Positions 1 to 8,659 of a stretch of 64,000 nt of DNA are shown here, one piece after another (position 1 is the first letter of the stretch; each line of letters begins with the position of its first letter). Below the pieces are notes generated by a model. It saw only the letters and a program-made list of their open reading frames with translations. It was not told the origin of the DNA and did not search any database. The DNA comes from Halarcobacter sp964480765 (GTDB lineage Bacteria; Campylobacterota; Campylobacteria; Campylobacterales; Arcobacteraceae): positions 46,244 through 110,243 of the forward strand of contig CAYZST010000009.1 in assembly GCA_964480765.1 (NCBI GenBank), in the 5' to 3' direction. The translations under genes and the position numbers were made by a program.

Positions 1-868
1 CATAATCAAGTTCACAATAGTTTTTATACTCATTATAACCAATAGAAAAAGTATTTATTTTTCTTCCAGATATTTTACTATAAAGAGCCGAAATAAGAGA
101 GGAATCAACTCCTCCACTTAGTAAACTTCCTACTTCCACATCTGATGTAAGTCTATATTCTACTGCTTTTATAAGAGTCTCTTCAAGGGATTTTAAAGCT
201 TCTTCTTCAGTTTTTATTTTTTTATAGGTATTTATTTTATAAAACTTTTTTTTCTTTAAATTACTTTTTTCTAAAGTTAAAAAAGTAGCCGCTTCAAGAG
301 CACTTATATCAGAAAAAAAAGTATCCTCTCCAAATGTTACAAAATATTGCATATATTTTGATAAAGCTACTTTATTTAGATTGGGGGTAGTCCCAAGTAT
401 CTTAATAATTGATTGTATTGAGCTAGAGAAAATAAATTTATCATTTTTAAAGTAATAAAAAAATGGTTTTTTACCATACCTATCTCTGGCACAAAAATAT
501 TTATCTTTTTTTATATCATAAATACAAAAAGAGAACATTCCATTTAATTTATTTAAAAAGTTCTCTTCATACTTTTGATAAAGTCTAATTAGTACTTCAC
601 TATCTGAAGCTGTTTTACACTCTAACTCCTCACTTTTGACTAATTCTTTATAGTTATAAATTTCACCATTAAATACTAAAATCAAATCATCAAAAACCAT
701 TGGTTGATTAGCCTCTTTATCTAAGTCAATAATAGAAAGTCTTGTATGACCAAACTGTTTTTGTTCTATTATAATTGAAGAGTTAAAATCAGGTCCTCGA
801 TTATTTAAATGCTCAAGAGCTTTTTTGTAATTATTAGATATGAAATTAGTTCCTAAAATACCACACAT
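1..868 (-). CDS. asnB: asparagine synthase (glutamine-hydrolysing), partial
   Basis: The gene is cut by the left window edge; about 289 N-terminal residues are visible. The start ATG at 868 gives MCGI, so Cys2 can act as the nucleophile of a class II glutamine amidotransferase domain (NRGPD and FNGEIYN motifs follow). After it comes the start of the synthetase domain with the pyrophosphate loop LSGGVDSS. Family role: ATP-dependent transfer of glutamine amide nitrogen to aspartate, in the cytoplasm. The start lies 3 bases after the stop of the AEC carrier gene on the same strand, so the two are probably co-transcribed and translationally coupled. AsnB paralogues in surface-polysaccharide clusters look similar, and the missing C-terminus and left neighbours could change the assignment. 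Confidence 0.85.
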   Translation of the reverse strand, partial: MCGILGTNFISNNYKKALEHLNNRGPDFNSSIIIEQKQFGHTRLSIIDLDKEANQPMVFDDLILVFNGEIYNYKELVKSEELECKTASDSEVLIRLYQKYEENFLNKLNGMFSFCIYDIKKDKYFCARDRYGKKPFFYYFKNDKFIFSSSIQSIIKILGTTPNLNKVALSKYMQYFVTFGEDTFFSDISALEAATFLTLEKSNLKKKKFYKINTYKKIKTEEEALKSLEETLIKAVEYRLTSDVEVGSLLSGGVDSSLISALYSKISGRKINTFSIGYNEYKNYCELDY

Positions 869-871
869 CTT

Positions 872-1753
872 TTATACACCAAAAAACTTATCAATTGCTA
901 GAATATAGAAATAAATAAAAAAGATAAAAAAGAGAGTACTAATTAAAACCGCAAAGGTTGTATCAACTGGCTTGCAATTATATAATGCAGAAATATTCAC
1001 ATTATTAACAGCAAGTGGAACTATAAGTTCTAAAAAGATTATTGCACTAACAAAGGGATCAATACCAAAATAGATAATTACAAAAAATCCAACTATTGGC
1101 AAAATAATATGTTTAAATAAAACAATATTTAAAGAGAGTGCCCAATTTGCAGTTCTAATTTTAATTTGAGACATAAATATCCCAAAAATAACCAATTGCA
1201 TAACAATTGCAGTATAAGCTCCCATAGTAAATAACTTATCAAAATCTTCACTTAACTTAAATCCATAATAGTTAAAAATAAGAGCTAAAATAGCTGAATG
1301 TATAGCTGGAATTTTAAATACCTCTTTTAGAGCTTTCGCAAAACTAAATTTATCTCCAGCAAAAAAATATACAGAAAAAATATAGATAAAAAATACATTT
1401 GCAATATTTAGAATAGAAGTATAAGGAACAGAAGCCACACCAAATAGTGCAATTCCTAAGGGTATGCCTAAATTACCCGTATTCCCAACTAATGATGAAG
1501 CCATAAATATAGACCTATCTTGATAATCCTTAATTATCGTTTTTGAATATATAAAGCAGATTGCCAATGTAATAAATATAGCAATAAAATAGATTAAAGG
1601 AGAGATAATAAACTCTTCATTTATAGGAGCTCTTGTTAATCCCCAAAAAATAAGTATAGGTTGCAAAAAATATAAGTTTAAAAGAACAAAAGAGCGTTCT
1701 TTTACATCATTTTTAAAAACACGTTTAAAAATAAAACCTATAACAATAAACAA
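872..1753 (-). CDS. AEC-family (auxin efflux carrier-like) transporter
   Basis: This is a highly hydrophobic protein of about 293 residues with roughly ten predicted membrane segments. The SLVGNTGNLGIPLG segment matches the conserved Asn/Gly/Pro crossover motif of the AEC (auxin efflux carrier / malonate-type) permease family. Members export or import small organic anions across the inner membrane; the substrate cannot be told from sequence. The start is uncertain. The TTG at 1753 has no good ribosome binding site, and the reading frame stays open upstream to about 1799 with typical family N-terminal residues (EALFSVATIYL), but it offers only ATT or ATC as start codons. It lies just upstream of, and in line with, asnB. 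Confidence 0.8.
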   Translation of the reverse strand: MFIVIGFIFKRVFKNDVKERSFVLLNLYFLQPILIFWGLTRAPINEEFIISPLIYFIAIFITLAICFIYSKTIIKDYQDRSIFMASSLVGNTGNLGIPLGIALFGVASVPYTSILNIANVFFIYIFSVYFFAGDKFSFAKALKEVFKIPAIHSAILALIFNYYGFKLSEDFDKLFTMGAYTAIVMQLVIFGIFMSQIKIRTANWALSLNIVLFKHIILPIVGFFVIIYFGIDPFVSAIIFLELIVPLAVNNVNISALYNCKPVDTTFAVLISTLFFIFFIYFYILAIDKFFGV

Positions 1754-1787
1754 ATAAATTGTTGCAACAGAAAATAATGCTTCGATG

Positions 1788-1818
1788 AAAATTCCTTTTA
1801 ATTAAAAAAAGGAATTTT
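1788..1818 (-). terminator. perfect 12-bp inverted repeat after pit
   Basis: Bases 1788-1799 and 1807-1818 are perfect inverted repeats (AAAATTCCTTTT and AAAAGGAATTTT) with a 7-base loop. The hairpin starts 27 bases after the pit stop codon, so it could end pit transcription. It also overlaps the ribosome-binding region and possible upstream start of the AEC gene, so it could instead act on translation of that gene. Confidence 0.5.
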
Positions 1819-1844
1819 ATCATATGGATGTAGTATCTAAGCTT

Positions 1845-3425
1845 TTAATTCATAATACCCTTAATCATAAAGAAGATAGCAGCAGATAAACAAGCAGCAG
1901 CAGGAACTGTAATAATCCATGCAGCAACAATTTTTTTAACGGCATCTCTTTTTACATATTTAACTCTTTTTGCAGATTTGAAATCTTTTTTCTCTTGTTT
2001 TACTTGATCAATTTTTTCATCAATTAGTTTATATAATTCAGCAATCCTCATATAGTCTGATTTGCCCTTTTTCTCTAAATCTTCTAATCTATCTAACTCC
2101 TCTTCATAAGAGTCTAAAATTTTCTTATCTCTTTTAAATCTTTTTCTAGTATCAGCAATAAATCTACTCTCTGATGAATCTAAGTATTCTCTTAAAAAGC
2201 CTACTCCAAACACACCACCAACAGCAATATGAGTAGAAGATACAGGTAAACCTAATTGGGATGCAAGAATAACAGTAATAGCAGCTGCCATAGCAATAGA
2301 GAAGGCTCTTACTTGGTCTAACTCTGTAATTTCTGAACCAACGGTTCTAATAAGTTTAGGACCATATAAAGCAAGACCTATAGAGATACCTATTGCACCA
2401 ACAGCCATTACCCAAAATGGAATCTCTACTTTATTATGAACCTCACTATTCATAACAGCATCATTAATAGCTGCAAGTGGACCTATTGCATTTGCAACAT
2501 CATTTGCACCATGAGCAAAAGATAGAAGTGCTGCTGCAAAAATTAAAGGAATAGTAAATAAAGAGTTTACACCTTCTCTATCATTATTAATTTTTGCAGA
2601 GGCTTTTACAACAACTGGTTTAACTAAAATATATACAATAATTGCAATAATAAGACCAATTCCTGCTGCAGTTAAGAAATCAAGTTTAATAAGTTTTTTG
2701 ATACCTTTTAAGATTAAATAAGTAGAAAAAGCCCAAGTCATCGTTCCAACTAAGAGAGGAACAAACTTTTTTGCAGATGCAATTAAATCCTTTTTGAACA
2801 TAATATTCTTTTTTATAAAGAAAAGGAAAAGTGCAGCAATTACACCCCCTAAAACAGGGGATATTACCCAAGAAGCGGCAATTTTACCCATTGTTTCCCA
2901 TGATACAATTGTAAAACCAGCAGCTCCTATTCCTGCACCCATTACCCCACCAACAATCGAGTGTGTTGTGGAAACAGGAGCTCCAATTGAAGTGGCAAAA
3001 TTAAGCCAAATTGCAGCTGATAATAGTGCAGCTGTCATAGCCCAAATAAAAATCTCTGGATTGGTAATAAGTGCAGGATCAATAATCCCTTTTTTGATTG
3101 TTTTAACAACATCACCACCAGCAATAAATGCACCCATAGCTTCAAATACAGCTGCAATAATAATTGCCCACATAAGTGTCATTGCTTTAGAGCCAACGGC
3201 TGGACCTACGTTATTTGCAACATCATTTGCACCTATATTCATTGCCATATAAGCACCAAATACCGCTCCAATAATTAAAAAAGTATTATTAGGAACATCA
3301 CCATGTGAAGTATATGACCATAAAAATACTATAGCCATAAATAGAAGTGCTAAAGATAATTTAGCAAAACCAGGAAGTGTCTGATCTGTAGCTTTATTTA
3401 GTTTATCAATCGTTTTTATATCCAA
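1845..3425 (-). CDS. pit: Pit-family inorganic phosphate transporter
   Basis: The protein has about 527 residues with two repeated PHO-4 signature halves: GANDVANNVGPAVGSKA near the N-terminus and GANDVANAIGPLAAI in the second half. STTHSIVGG and SSTHIAVGG pairs follow them, as in Pit/PiT phosphate:cation symporters of the inner membrane. A charged cytoplasmic loop rich in Lys/Glu lies between the late membrane segments. I chose the TTG at 3425 over the longer TTG at 3458 because an AAAGGG ribosome-binding site lies 6-7 bases upstream of the former. It would take up phosphate, possibly as the metal-phosphate complex. The gene is transcribed away from the small ORF at 3661, sharing a 0.2 kb upstream region. 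Confidence 0.93.
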   Translation of the reverse strand: MDIKTIDKLNKATDQTLPGFAKLSLALLFMAIVFLWSYTSHGDVPNNTFLIIGAVFGAYMAMNIGANDVANNVGPAVGSKAMTLMWAIIIAAVFEAMGAFIAGGDVVKTIKKGIIDPALITNPEIFIWAMTAALLSAAIWLNFATSIGAPVSTTHSIVGGVMGAGIGAAGFTIVSWETMGKIAASWVISPVLGGVIAALFLFFIKKNIMFKKDLIASAKKFVPLLVGTMTWAFSTYLILKGIKKLIKLDFLTAAGIGLIIAIIVYILVKPVVVKASAKINNDREGVNSLFTIPLIFAAALLSFAHGANDVANAIGPLAAINDAVMNSEVHNKVEIPFWVMAVGAIGISIGLALYGPKLIRTVGSEITELDQVRAFSIAMAAAITVILASQLGLPVSSTHIAVGGVFGVGFLREYLDSSESRFIADTRKRFKRDKKILDSYEEELDRLEDLEKKGKSDYMRIAELYKLIDEKIDQVKQEKKDFKSAKRVKYVKRDAVKKIVAAWIITVPAAACLSAAIFFMIKGIMN

Positions 3426-3592
3426 AAGTAACCCTTTATATAACCATTTTGTAATCAAAGTCTTATAGGATTATATTGGATATTTATTTACACCAGCTTT
3501 AAGCAAGCTTAAAAAAATTATTACTAAAATATTTATAATATTTTATTTCTCTATATTATATACCAAAAAAAAATTTATTTTATCAATGTAAC

Positions 3593-3621
3593 TTGACAAA
3601 AAATAAAAATTTGTATAGAAT
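3593..3621 (+). promoter_or_regulatory. sigma70-type promoter of the 69-aa gene
   Basis: TTGACA (3593-3598) is separated by 17 bases from TAGAAT (3616-3621), an unusually good -35/-10 pair for this AT-rich genome type. It lies 39 bases upstream of the ATG at 3661, which has an AAAAAGG ribosome-binding site. Confidence 0.65.
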
Positions 3622-3660
3622 AGTAATAATATATAGAGAAAACATATAAAAAGGAAAACA

Positions 3661-3870
3661 ATGTCTATTACAATTTTAACTTCTCAAGAGTTTCCCAAAA
3701 TAGAAAAAATAAAAAAAGAGTTTGATGTTTTCAGAGTTTTGCATATAACAAAAGGAAATTTGAAAATTGTAGAGTTTTTTAATAAAGACGGAGCTTTTAG
3801 AGGATTTGGAAGAAACACAAAAGCAGCTTATAAAAAAGCTAAAAGAAGTTTAAAAAAATATTATAAATAG
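3661..3870 (+). CDS. small basic hypothetical protein
   Basis: This 69-residue protein has many Lys/Arg residues (very basic C-terminus ending in KRSLKKYYK) and no membrane segment or signal peptide. I do not recognise a family. A strong promoter and a clear AAAAAGG ribosome-binding site 7 bases before the ATG argue that it is expressed. The stop is 12 bases from the end of the convergent DEAD-box helicase gene. The GFGRNTKAAYKKAKRSLKKY stretch resembles small nucleic-acid-binding or ribosome-associated proteins only in composition, so function is unknown. Confidence 0.7.
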   Translation: MSITILTSQEFPKIEKIKKEFDVFRVLHITKGNLKIVEFFNKDGAFRGFGRNTKAAYKKAKRSLKKYYK

Positions 3871-3882
3871 TAAAGAAGAGGA

Positions 3883-5313
3883 TTAACCTCTTCTTCTTGA
3901 AGAGATGTTACCTCTATTTTGACGACCTCTTGAAGAGTCCCTTCTATTTCTTCTTCCACCTCTAGGTCTTTCACCTCTATTATCTCCTTGAAGTTTTTGA
4001 AAAAGTCTTTGAATATCATTTTGTGACTTACCTATATAGTTATTTCCTTTAACAAATGTATCATTTGTTAAAATTGAAGCAAGTTTATGTGCAATAGTAG
4101 ATAAATCATATTGCTCTTTTAAAGACTCTACTAATTCAATTCCTGAATCATAAACTTTTTGTTCATCTACTTTATTTCTTAGAGAATCAGTTTTTTTCTC
4201 TTTTACTGAAGAGATATTTGGAATAACTTTAGGCTCTAACTTTCCTCCCGTATTCTTTTGAATTTTTTGAATCATTCTGAACTCATGTGGAGTTACAATT
4301 GATACAGCCATACCATCTTTTCCAGCACGTCCTGTTCTTCCAATCCTATGAACATATGATTCAGAGTCAAATGGTAAATGATAATTAAATACATGAGTTA
4401 CATCATTTACATCAAGTCCTCTTGCTGCAACATCAGTCGCAATTAAAACTTCTAACTTCCCTTTTTTAAAAGCATTAATAGCCTCTTCTCTTTGTCTTTG
4501 CTCCATATCACCATGAAGACCCTTTGCAGAGAAACCTTGTGAAACTAAAAAAGTAGCTAATCTATCAACCTCTTTTTTTGTTCTACAAAAAATTATTGAT
4601 TTATCTGGGTTTTTATAATCATAAAGTCTAATTAAGGCATCATCTCTTTCATGCTCATCTACAACATAAAAAGTTTGAGTGATTTTAGAGTTTGTAATCT
4701 CTGCTTTTGTAATTGTAATAAATTCTGGTTCATTTAAAATAGATTTTGCTAATGCTTTTATTGCAGGAGGCATTGTAGCAGAGAAAAGTAGTGTTTGTCT
4801 ATTTTTAGGCATAAACTCAAAAATCTCTTTTATATCATCAAGAAATCCCATATCAAGCATTTCATCTGCTTCATCTAAAACAACAAAAGATGGTTTGATT
4901 GAAATTTTTTCATCTCTAAGTAAATCTAAAAATCTACCTGGAGTTGCTACTATTATTCCTGCATTTTCAATATGTTTTAACTGTCTTGAATAAGATTGTC
5001 CTCCATATACAGTAGCTGTATTAATCTTTAAATTTTTTCCAAATCTAAAAAGTTCATCAGAAACTTGCATTGCAAGTTCTCTTGTTGGAACAATTACTAC
5101 TGCTTCAACATCCTTATTACACTTCATCATATTAATAATAGGAAGTCCAAAAGCTGCTGTTTTACCTGTACCCGTATGAGCTTGTCCTACAATATCTTTT
5201 CCATTAAGAATTACTGGTATTGCATCCCTTTGAATTGGACTTGGCTCTTTAAACCCTGCTTCATCAATTGCTTTTTGAAGTCTTTCTTTGAAATTAAATT
5301 CGTTAAAAGTCAT
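3883..5313 (-). CDS. DEAD-box ATP-dependent RNA helicase
   Basis: This is a 476-residue superfamily 2 helicase. The motifs appear in order: Q motif (SPIQRDAIP, residues 25-33), Walker A AHTGTGKT (about 45-52), PTRELA, TPGR, DEAD box (VLDEADEM, about 147-154), SAT, and in the second RecA domain ARGLD and HRIGRTGRAG. The last 30 residues are rich in Arg/Gly (RGG-like) and probably bind RNA. The family unwinds short RNA duplexes in ribosome assembly, mRNA decay or cold adaptation. The single 1.4 kb gene is preceded by AAAGGT at the right distance from the ATG and by a fairly long 240-base upstream gap. It is deaD/rhlE-like; which one cannot be decided here. Confidence 0.95.
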   Translation of the reverse strand: MTFNEFNFKERLQKAIDEAGFKEPSPIQRDAIPVILNGKDIVGQAHTGTGKTAAFGLPIINMMKCNKDVEAVVIVPTRELAMQVSDELFRFGKNLKINTATVYGGQSYSRQLKHIENAGIIVATPGRFLDLLRDEKISIKPSFVVLDEADEMLDMGFLDDIKEIFEFMPKNRQTLLFSATMPPAIKALAKSILNEPEFITITKAEITNSKITQTFYVVDEHERDDALIRLYDYKNPDKSIIFCRTKKEVDRLATFLVSQGFSAKGLHGDMEQRQREEAINAFKKGKLEVLIATDVAARGLDVNDVTHVFNYHLPFDSESYVHRIGRTGRAGKDGMAVSIVTPHEFRMIQKIQKNTGGKLEPKVIPNISSVKEKKTDSLRNKVDEQKVYDSGIELVESLKEQYDLSTIAHKLASILTNDTFVKGNNYIGKSQNDIQRLFQKLQGDNRGERPRGGRRNRRDSSRGRQNRGNISSRRRG

Positions 5314-5532
5314 TTGTTACCTTTTGTGTATTCATGCTTTATGCATGTTAATTAAAAAAATACACGGTTATATATAAAAAATCCTAAAATAAATTTAGCT
5401 AACAAAACTGAATAAAGAGTATCCTAAACAGAACCTTGAAACCTTCTATCAAAAGTAAAAAATAGTATATAAATGTGTATATTTTCGCGGATTATATCTA
5501 ATTTAATATAAATTTAAGCTTCAATAAAAAAG

Positions 5533-5548
5533 GTAGGCTTAAGCCCAC
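5533..5548 (-). terminator. rho-independent terminator of accBC
   Basis: On the minus strand GTGGGC-TTAA-GCCTAC forms a 6-bp stem (one G-U pair) followed by CTTTTTTATTG, immediately after the accC stop codon at 5555. Confidence 0.75.
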
Positions 5549-5554
5549 TCTTTT

Positions 5555-6907
5555 CTATAAGTCATTAATATTTTTATAATTTTCTAAATATTTTGTATCA
5601 TAGTTATTTGAGATAAAGTCTTTATTTTCCATCATTTTTTTATGGAAAGGAATAGTAGTTTTAATTCCTTCAACTTCAAACTCATTTAAAGCTCTTTTCA
5701 TAATATTAATAGCTTTTTCTCTATCTCTTCCCCAAACAATTAGTTTACCAATCATTGAGTCATAATATGGAGGGACAACATATCCTGCATATACATGAGA
5801 ATCAACTCTTACATTTCTTCCACCAGGAACAAACCATTGAGAAACTTTTCCAGGAGAAGGGAGGAAGCTATTTGGATCTTCAGCTGTTATTCTAACCTCA
5901 ATAGAGTGTCCTCTAAATTTAATACTCTCTTGTGGTGGTAACTCTTCACCCTCAGCAACCTTTATCATCCATTCAACAATATCAATTCCAGAAACCATTT
6001 CTGATACAGGATGCTCAACTTGAAGTCTAGTATTCATCTCCATAAAGTAGATATTTTGTTTATCATCAGCTAAGAATTCAAAAGTACCTGCACCTTCATA
6101 CTTTAAGTATTTAGTTGCTTTAACTGCAACATCAAGTAGTTTTCTTCTAGTCTCTTCATTTAATAAAATTGCAGGAGACTCTTCAATTACTTTTTGGTGT
6201 CTTCTTTGTAAAGAACAATCTCTTTCACCAATGTGAATTGCATTTCCATAAGAGTCTCCAATTACTTGAACCTCAATATGTCTTGGTTTATTAATAAACC
6301 TCTCTAAGTACATTGTACCATCCCCAAAAGCTGCTAATGCTTCTGAAGAAGCGGCTGTAAATAATTGTTCAAATTTTTCTTCAGACTCTATAAGTCTCAT
6401 ACCTCTACCACCACCACCTGCTGCTGCTTTTGCCATTACTGGATAACCAATCTCATTTGCAATTCTTTTTCCATCTTCAACAGTATGTACAGAACCATTA
6501 GAACCTGGGACAACAGGAACACCTGCTCTTATCATCTCCTCTTTTGCTTTTGACTTATCAGCCATTTTCTCCATTACTTCAACAGATGGACCAATAAATT
6601 TAATATCATGTAATCTACAAATCTCTACAAAATCTTGATTTTCAGAAAGGAATCCATATCCTGGAAAAATTGCATCACAACCAGTCATCTCTGCTGCTGT
6701 AATAATTGCAGGAATATTTAAATAAGAATCAATAGATTTAACATCACCAATACACACTGCTTCATCTGCATGTTTTAAATAAGAGGCATTTTTATCTCCA
6801 ACAGAGTAAACAGCAACTGACTTTTTACCCATTTCCCTAATAGTTCTAATAGCTCTTTGAACTATTTCACCCCTATTAGCAATTAATATTTTTTTAATTT
6901 CAGCCAT
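5555..6907 (-). CDS. accC: acetyl-CoA carboxylase, biotin carboxylase subunit
   Basis: The 450 residues match the usual AccC length. N-terminal KKILIANRGEI opens the biotin carboxylase domain; the ATP-grasp glycine-rich loop KAAAGGGGRGMR and the catalytic region EHPVSEMVSGIDIVEWM are present, as is RDCSLQRRHQKVIEE. It carboxylates biotin on AccB using ATP and bicarbonate, the first step of malonyl-CoA formation for fatty acid synthesis. It follows accB by 12 bases on the same strand, so they form a standard accBC operon; the carboxyltransferase genes accA and accD are not in this window. Confidence 0.97.
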   Translation of the reverse strand: MAEIKKILIANRGEIVQRAIRTIREMGKKSVAVYSVGDKNASYLKHADEAVCIGDVKSIDSYLNIPAIITAAEMTGCDAIFPGYGFLSENQDFVEICRLHDIKFIGPSVEVMEKMADKSKAKEEMIRAGVPVVPGSNGSVHTVEDGKRIANEIGYPVMAKAAAGGGGRGMRLIESEEKFEQLFTAASSEALAAFGDGTMYLERFINKPRHIEVQVIGDSYGNAIHIGERDCSLQRRHQKVIEESPAILLNEETRRKLLDVAVKATKYLKYEGAGTFEFLADDKQNIYFMEMNTRLQVEHPVSEMVSGIDIVEWMIKVAEGEELPPQESIKFRGHSIEVRITAEDPNSFLPSPGKVSQWFVPGGRNVRVDSHVYAGYVVPPYYDSMIGKLIVWGRDREKAINIMKRALNEFEVEGIKTTIPFHKKMMENKDFISNNYDTKYLENYKNINDL

Positions 6908-6919
6908 ATCTAGCTCTTA

Positions 6920-7378
6920 TTATAATTTTTCAACAACAAAAATTGGCATGTCGTACTCTACAGGAGAACCATTTTCAACTAAAACTTCAATAATTTTACA
7001 ATTAAATTCAGCTTCAACTTCATTCATAATTTTCATAGCTTCTAGAATACATAAAGTTTGACCTTTTTTAACTGTATCACCAATTTTTACAAATGCAGGA
7101 GCTTCAGGAGATGGAGAAGCATAAAATGTCCCAACCATTGGAGCATTAATTGTATCACCAGATGTCGCAACAGAGGTAGATTCAATTGGTGTAGCAGCTG
7201 GTGCAGAAGCAATAGGAGCAGTAACCGGTGCAGAAGCAGGAACAGAAGTTGTTAAAACAGTATTACCTTCAAAACCTCTTTGCATTGCAACTTCAAATTC
7301 ACCCTCTTTAACTTTTAGTTTATTTAGTTCACTCTTGTCAAAAACTCTTATTAATTCTTTAATTTCTTTAAAATCCAT
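6920..7378 (-). CDS. accB: acetyl-CoA carboxylase, biotin carboxyl carrier protein
   Basis: The 152-residue protein has a conserved N-terminal helix region, a flexible Ala/Pro/Ser/Thr-rich linker (about residues 42-75), and a C-terminal biotinyl domain. EAMKIMNEVEA carries the Lys that is biotinylated, and APMVGTFYASPSPEAPAF is the start of the domain. It carries carboxybiotin between AccC and the carboxyltransferase. It is the first gene of the accBC operon, with AGAGGATTAG upstream of the ATG, and is transcribed divergently from the deaminase at 7587. Confidence 0.96.
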   Translation of the reverse strand: MDFKEIKELIRVFDKSELNKLKVKEGEFEVAMQRGFEGNTVLTTSVPASAPVTAPIASAPAATPIESTSVATSGDTINAPMVGTFYASPSPEAPAFVKIGDTVKKGQTLCILEAMKIMNEVEAEFNCKIIEVLVENGSPVEYDMPIFVVEKL

Positions 7379-7544
7379 ATCTAATCCTCTTTTTTCAAAA
7401 TTTCGAGAATAATACCATAATTTTAGTTATAAAATCTTTTTGTATATTTAGCAAAATTGCACTTTTTTCTCATTTTTTATGAAAAACTATTGAAAATTTG
7501 TGTAAAATTAACAAAAATATGACAAAAAATGAAGTTTTTATTTT

Positions 7545-7573
7545 TTGTGACTTTTATACAATTAATATATAAT
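7545..7573 (+). promoter_or_regulatory. promoter of the deaminase gene
   Basis: TTGTGA (7545-7550), a 17-base spacer and TATAAT (7568-7573) precede the ATG at 7587. Initiation 7-8 bases after the -10 would leave a leader of only about 6 bases. Confidence 0.6.
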
Positions 7574-7586
7574 TTATAGGATAAAT

Positions 7587-8024
7587 ATGATAAGTGACAG
7601 AAACTTTATTAATATAGCACATGAAATCGCTAAAGCTTCCAAATGTGTGTCAAAACAAGTTGGAGCAGTGATTGTAAAAGATGGAAGAATTTTATCAACA
7701 GGTTATAACGGTACACCAACAGGATACATAAATTGTAGTGATTACTGGGAAGGGAAATATACTAAAGAGCATCATGACTGGTCAAAAACGTATGAAATTC
7801 ATGCAGAAATGAATGCATTAATCTGGGCAGCAAGAAAAGGTATCTCTATTGAAGAAGCAACAATATATGTTACTTTAGAACCTTGCAGTGAATGTTCAAA
7901 AAACTTAATAGCAGCAGGAATTAAAAAAATTGTTTATGATAAAGCTTATGAGCATACAAACTCTCATGTAATCTCAACGTTTATTCAAGATAATGGTGTA
8001 GAAATAATTCAATTGAAAAAATAG
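7587..8024 (+). CDS. dCMP deaminase-type cytidine/deoxycytidylate deaminase
   Basis: This 145-residue zinc-dependent deaminase has the HAEMNAL motif (zinc His plus catalytic Glu) and PCSECSKNLI (two zinc Cys). The KQVGAVIVKDGRILSTGYNGTP segment is typical of the dCMP deaminase/ComEB group, which converts dCMP to dUMP for dTMP synthesis. That fits the presence of the thymidylate synthase gene thyX elsewhere in the window. The methyltransferase gene starts directly after the stop codon with no gap, so the two are co-transcribed. Confidence 0.88.
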   Translation: MISDRNFINIAHEIAKASKCVSKQVGAVIVKDGRILSTGYNGTPTGYINCSDYWEGKYTKEHHDWSKTYEIHAEMNALIWAARKGISIEEATIYVTLEPCSECSKNLIAAGIKKIVYDKAYEHTNSHVISTFIQDNGVEIIQLKK

Positions 8025-8588
8025 ATGGCAAGTACCAATTATATTTTTTATAAAAAAGCTTATGATAAGTATGGAATTAGTGCTAAGGGTTTATGTTGGT
8101 ATTCAAAACAGACACAATATTCTAGATTTAACATAATTACCTCATACTTAAAAGATATTGAAAACTCTAGTTTAATAGATATAGGATGTGGTTTTGGTGA
8201 TTATATTTTGTTTTTAAAAGAGAAAAAAATAAAACCTGAAATCTATATTGGAATTGATTGCGAAGAGTTTATGATAGATATTTGTAAGAAAAGGTTTGAA
8301 AATGAAACTTTTTTAAAACTTGATATATTAAAAAACAAAATACCAAGTGCAGATTATCTGATTTGTAGTGGAACACTTAATATCTTAAATAAAGAAGATT
8401 TTCTAAAAGCAATAGAGATATGTTATAAAGTTTCAAAAAAAGCTTTTATCTTCAATTTTCTTACAAAAGGATCTTTACATAAATTAGAGATTGAACAGAT
8501 AGCTACTTTTTGTAAAGGTTTTTGTAAAAAAGTGAGCATTGAAAAAGAGTATCTAAATAATGACTCAACTTTTTTACTTGAAAAATAA
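8025..8588 (+). CDS. class I SAM-dependent methyltransferase
   Basis: The 187-residue protein contains a Rossmann-type methyltransferase core. Motif I is LIDIGCGFGDYILFLKEKK (about residues 48-66), with the acidic end of strand 2 at GIDCEEFM and motif IV at DYLICSGTLNILN. The substrate is unknown. The start codon follows the deaminase stop without any gap, and no strong ribosome-binding site is visible apart from the end of that gene, which suggests translational coupling. It is conserved enough in the SAM-binding core to be sure of the fold but not the target. Confidence 0.8.
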   Translation: MASTNYIFYKKAYDKYGISAKGLCWYSKQTQYSRFNIITSYLKDIENSSLIDIGCGFGDYILFLKEKKIKPEIYIGIDCEEFMIDICKKRFENETFLKLDILKNKIPSADYLICSGTLNILNKEDFLKAIEICYKVSKKAFIFNFLTKGSLHKLEIEQIATFCKGFCKKVSIEKEYLNNDSTFLLEK

Positions 8589-8659
8589 ATATCATAACTT
8601 TTTCATATCAAAATATTAAAATAACCTTAGAGACGTAAGTGGTGATTTAAGGAGAAAAG

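Noticed and set aside
2794..3252. 152-residue plus-strand ORF opposite pit
   Set aside because: It is the antisense of a well-conserved transporter gene, has low-complexity Ala/Pro/Ile composition and no independent ribosome-binding site.
3500..3513. TTAAGC-AA-GCTTAA style palindrome before pit
   Set aside because: A two-base loop and AT-rich arms; can occur by chance in such sequence and has no clear role.
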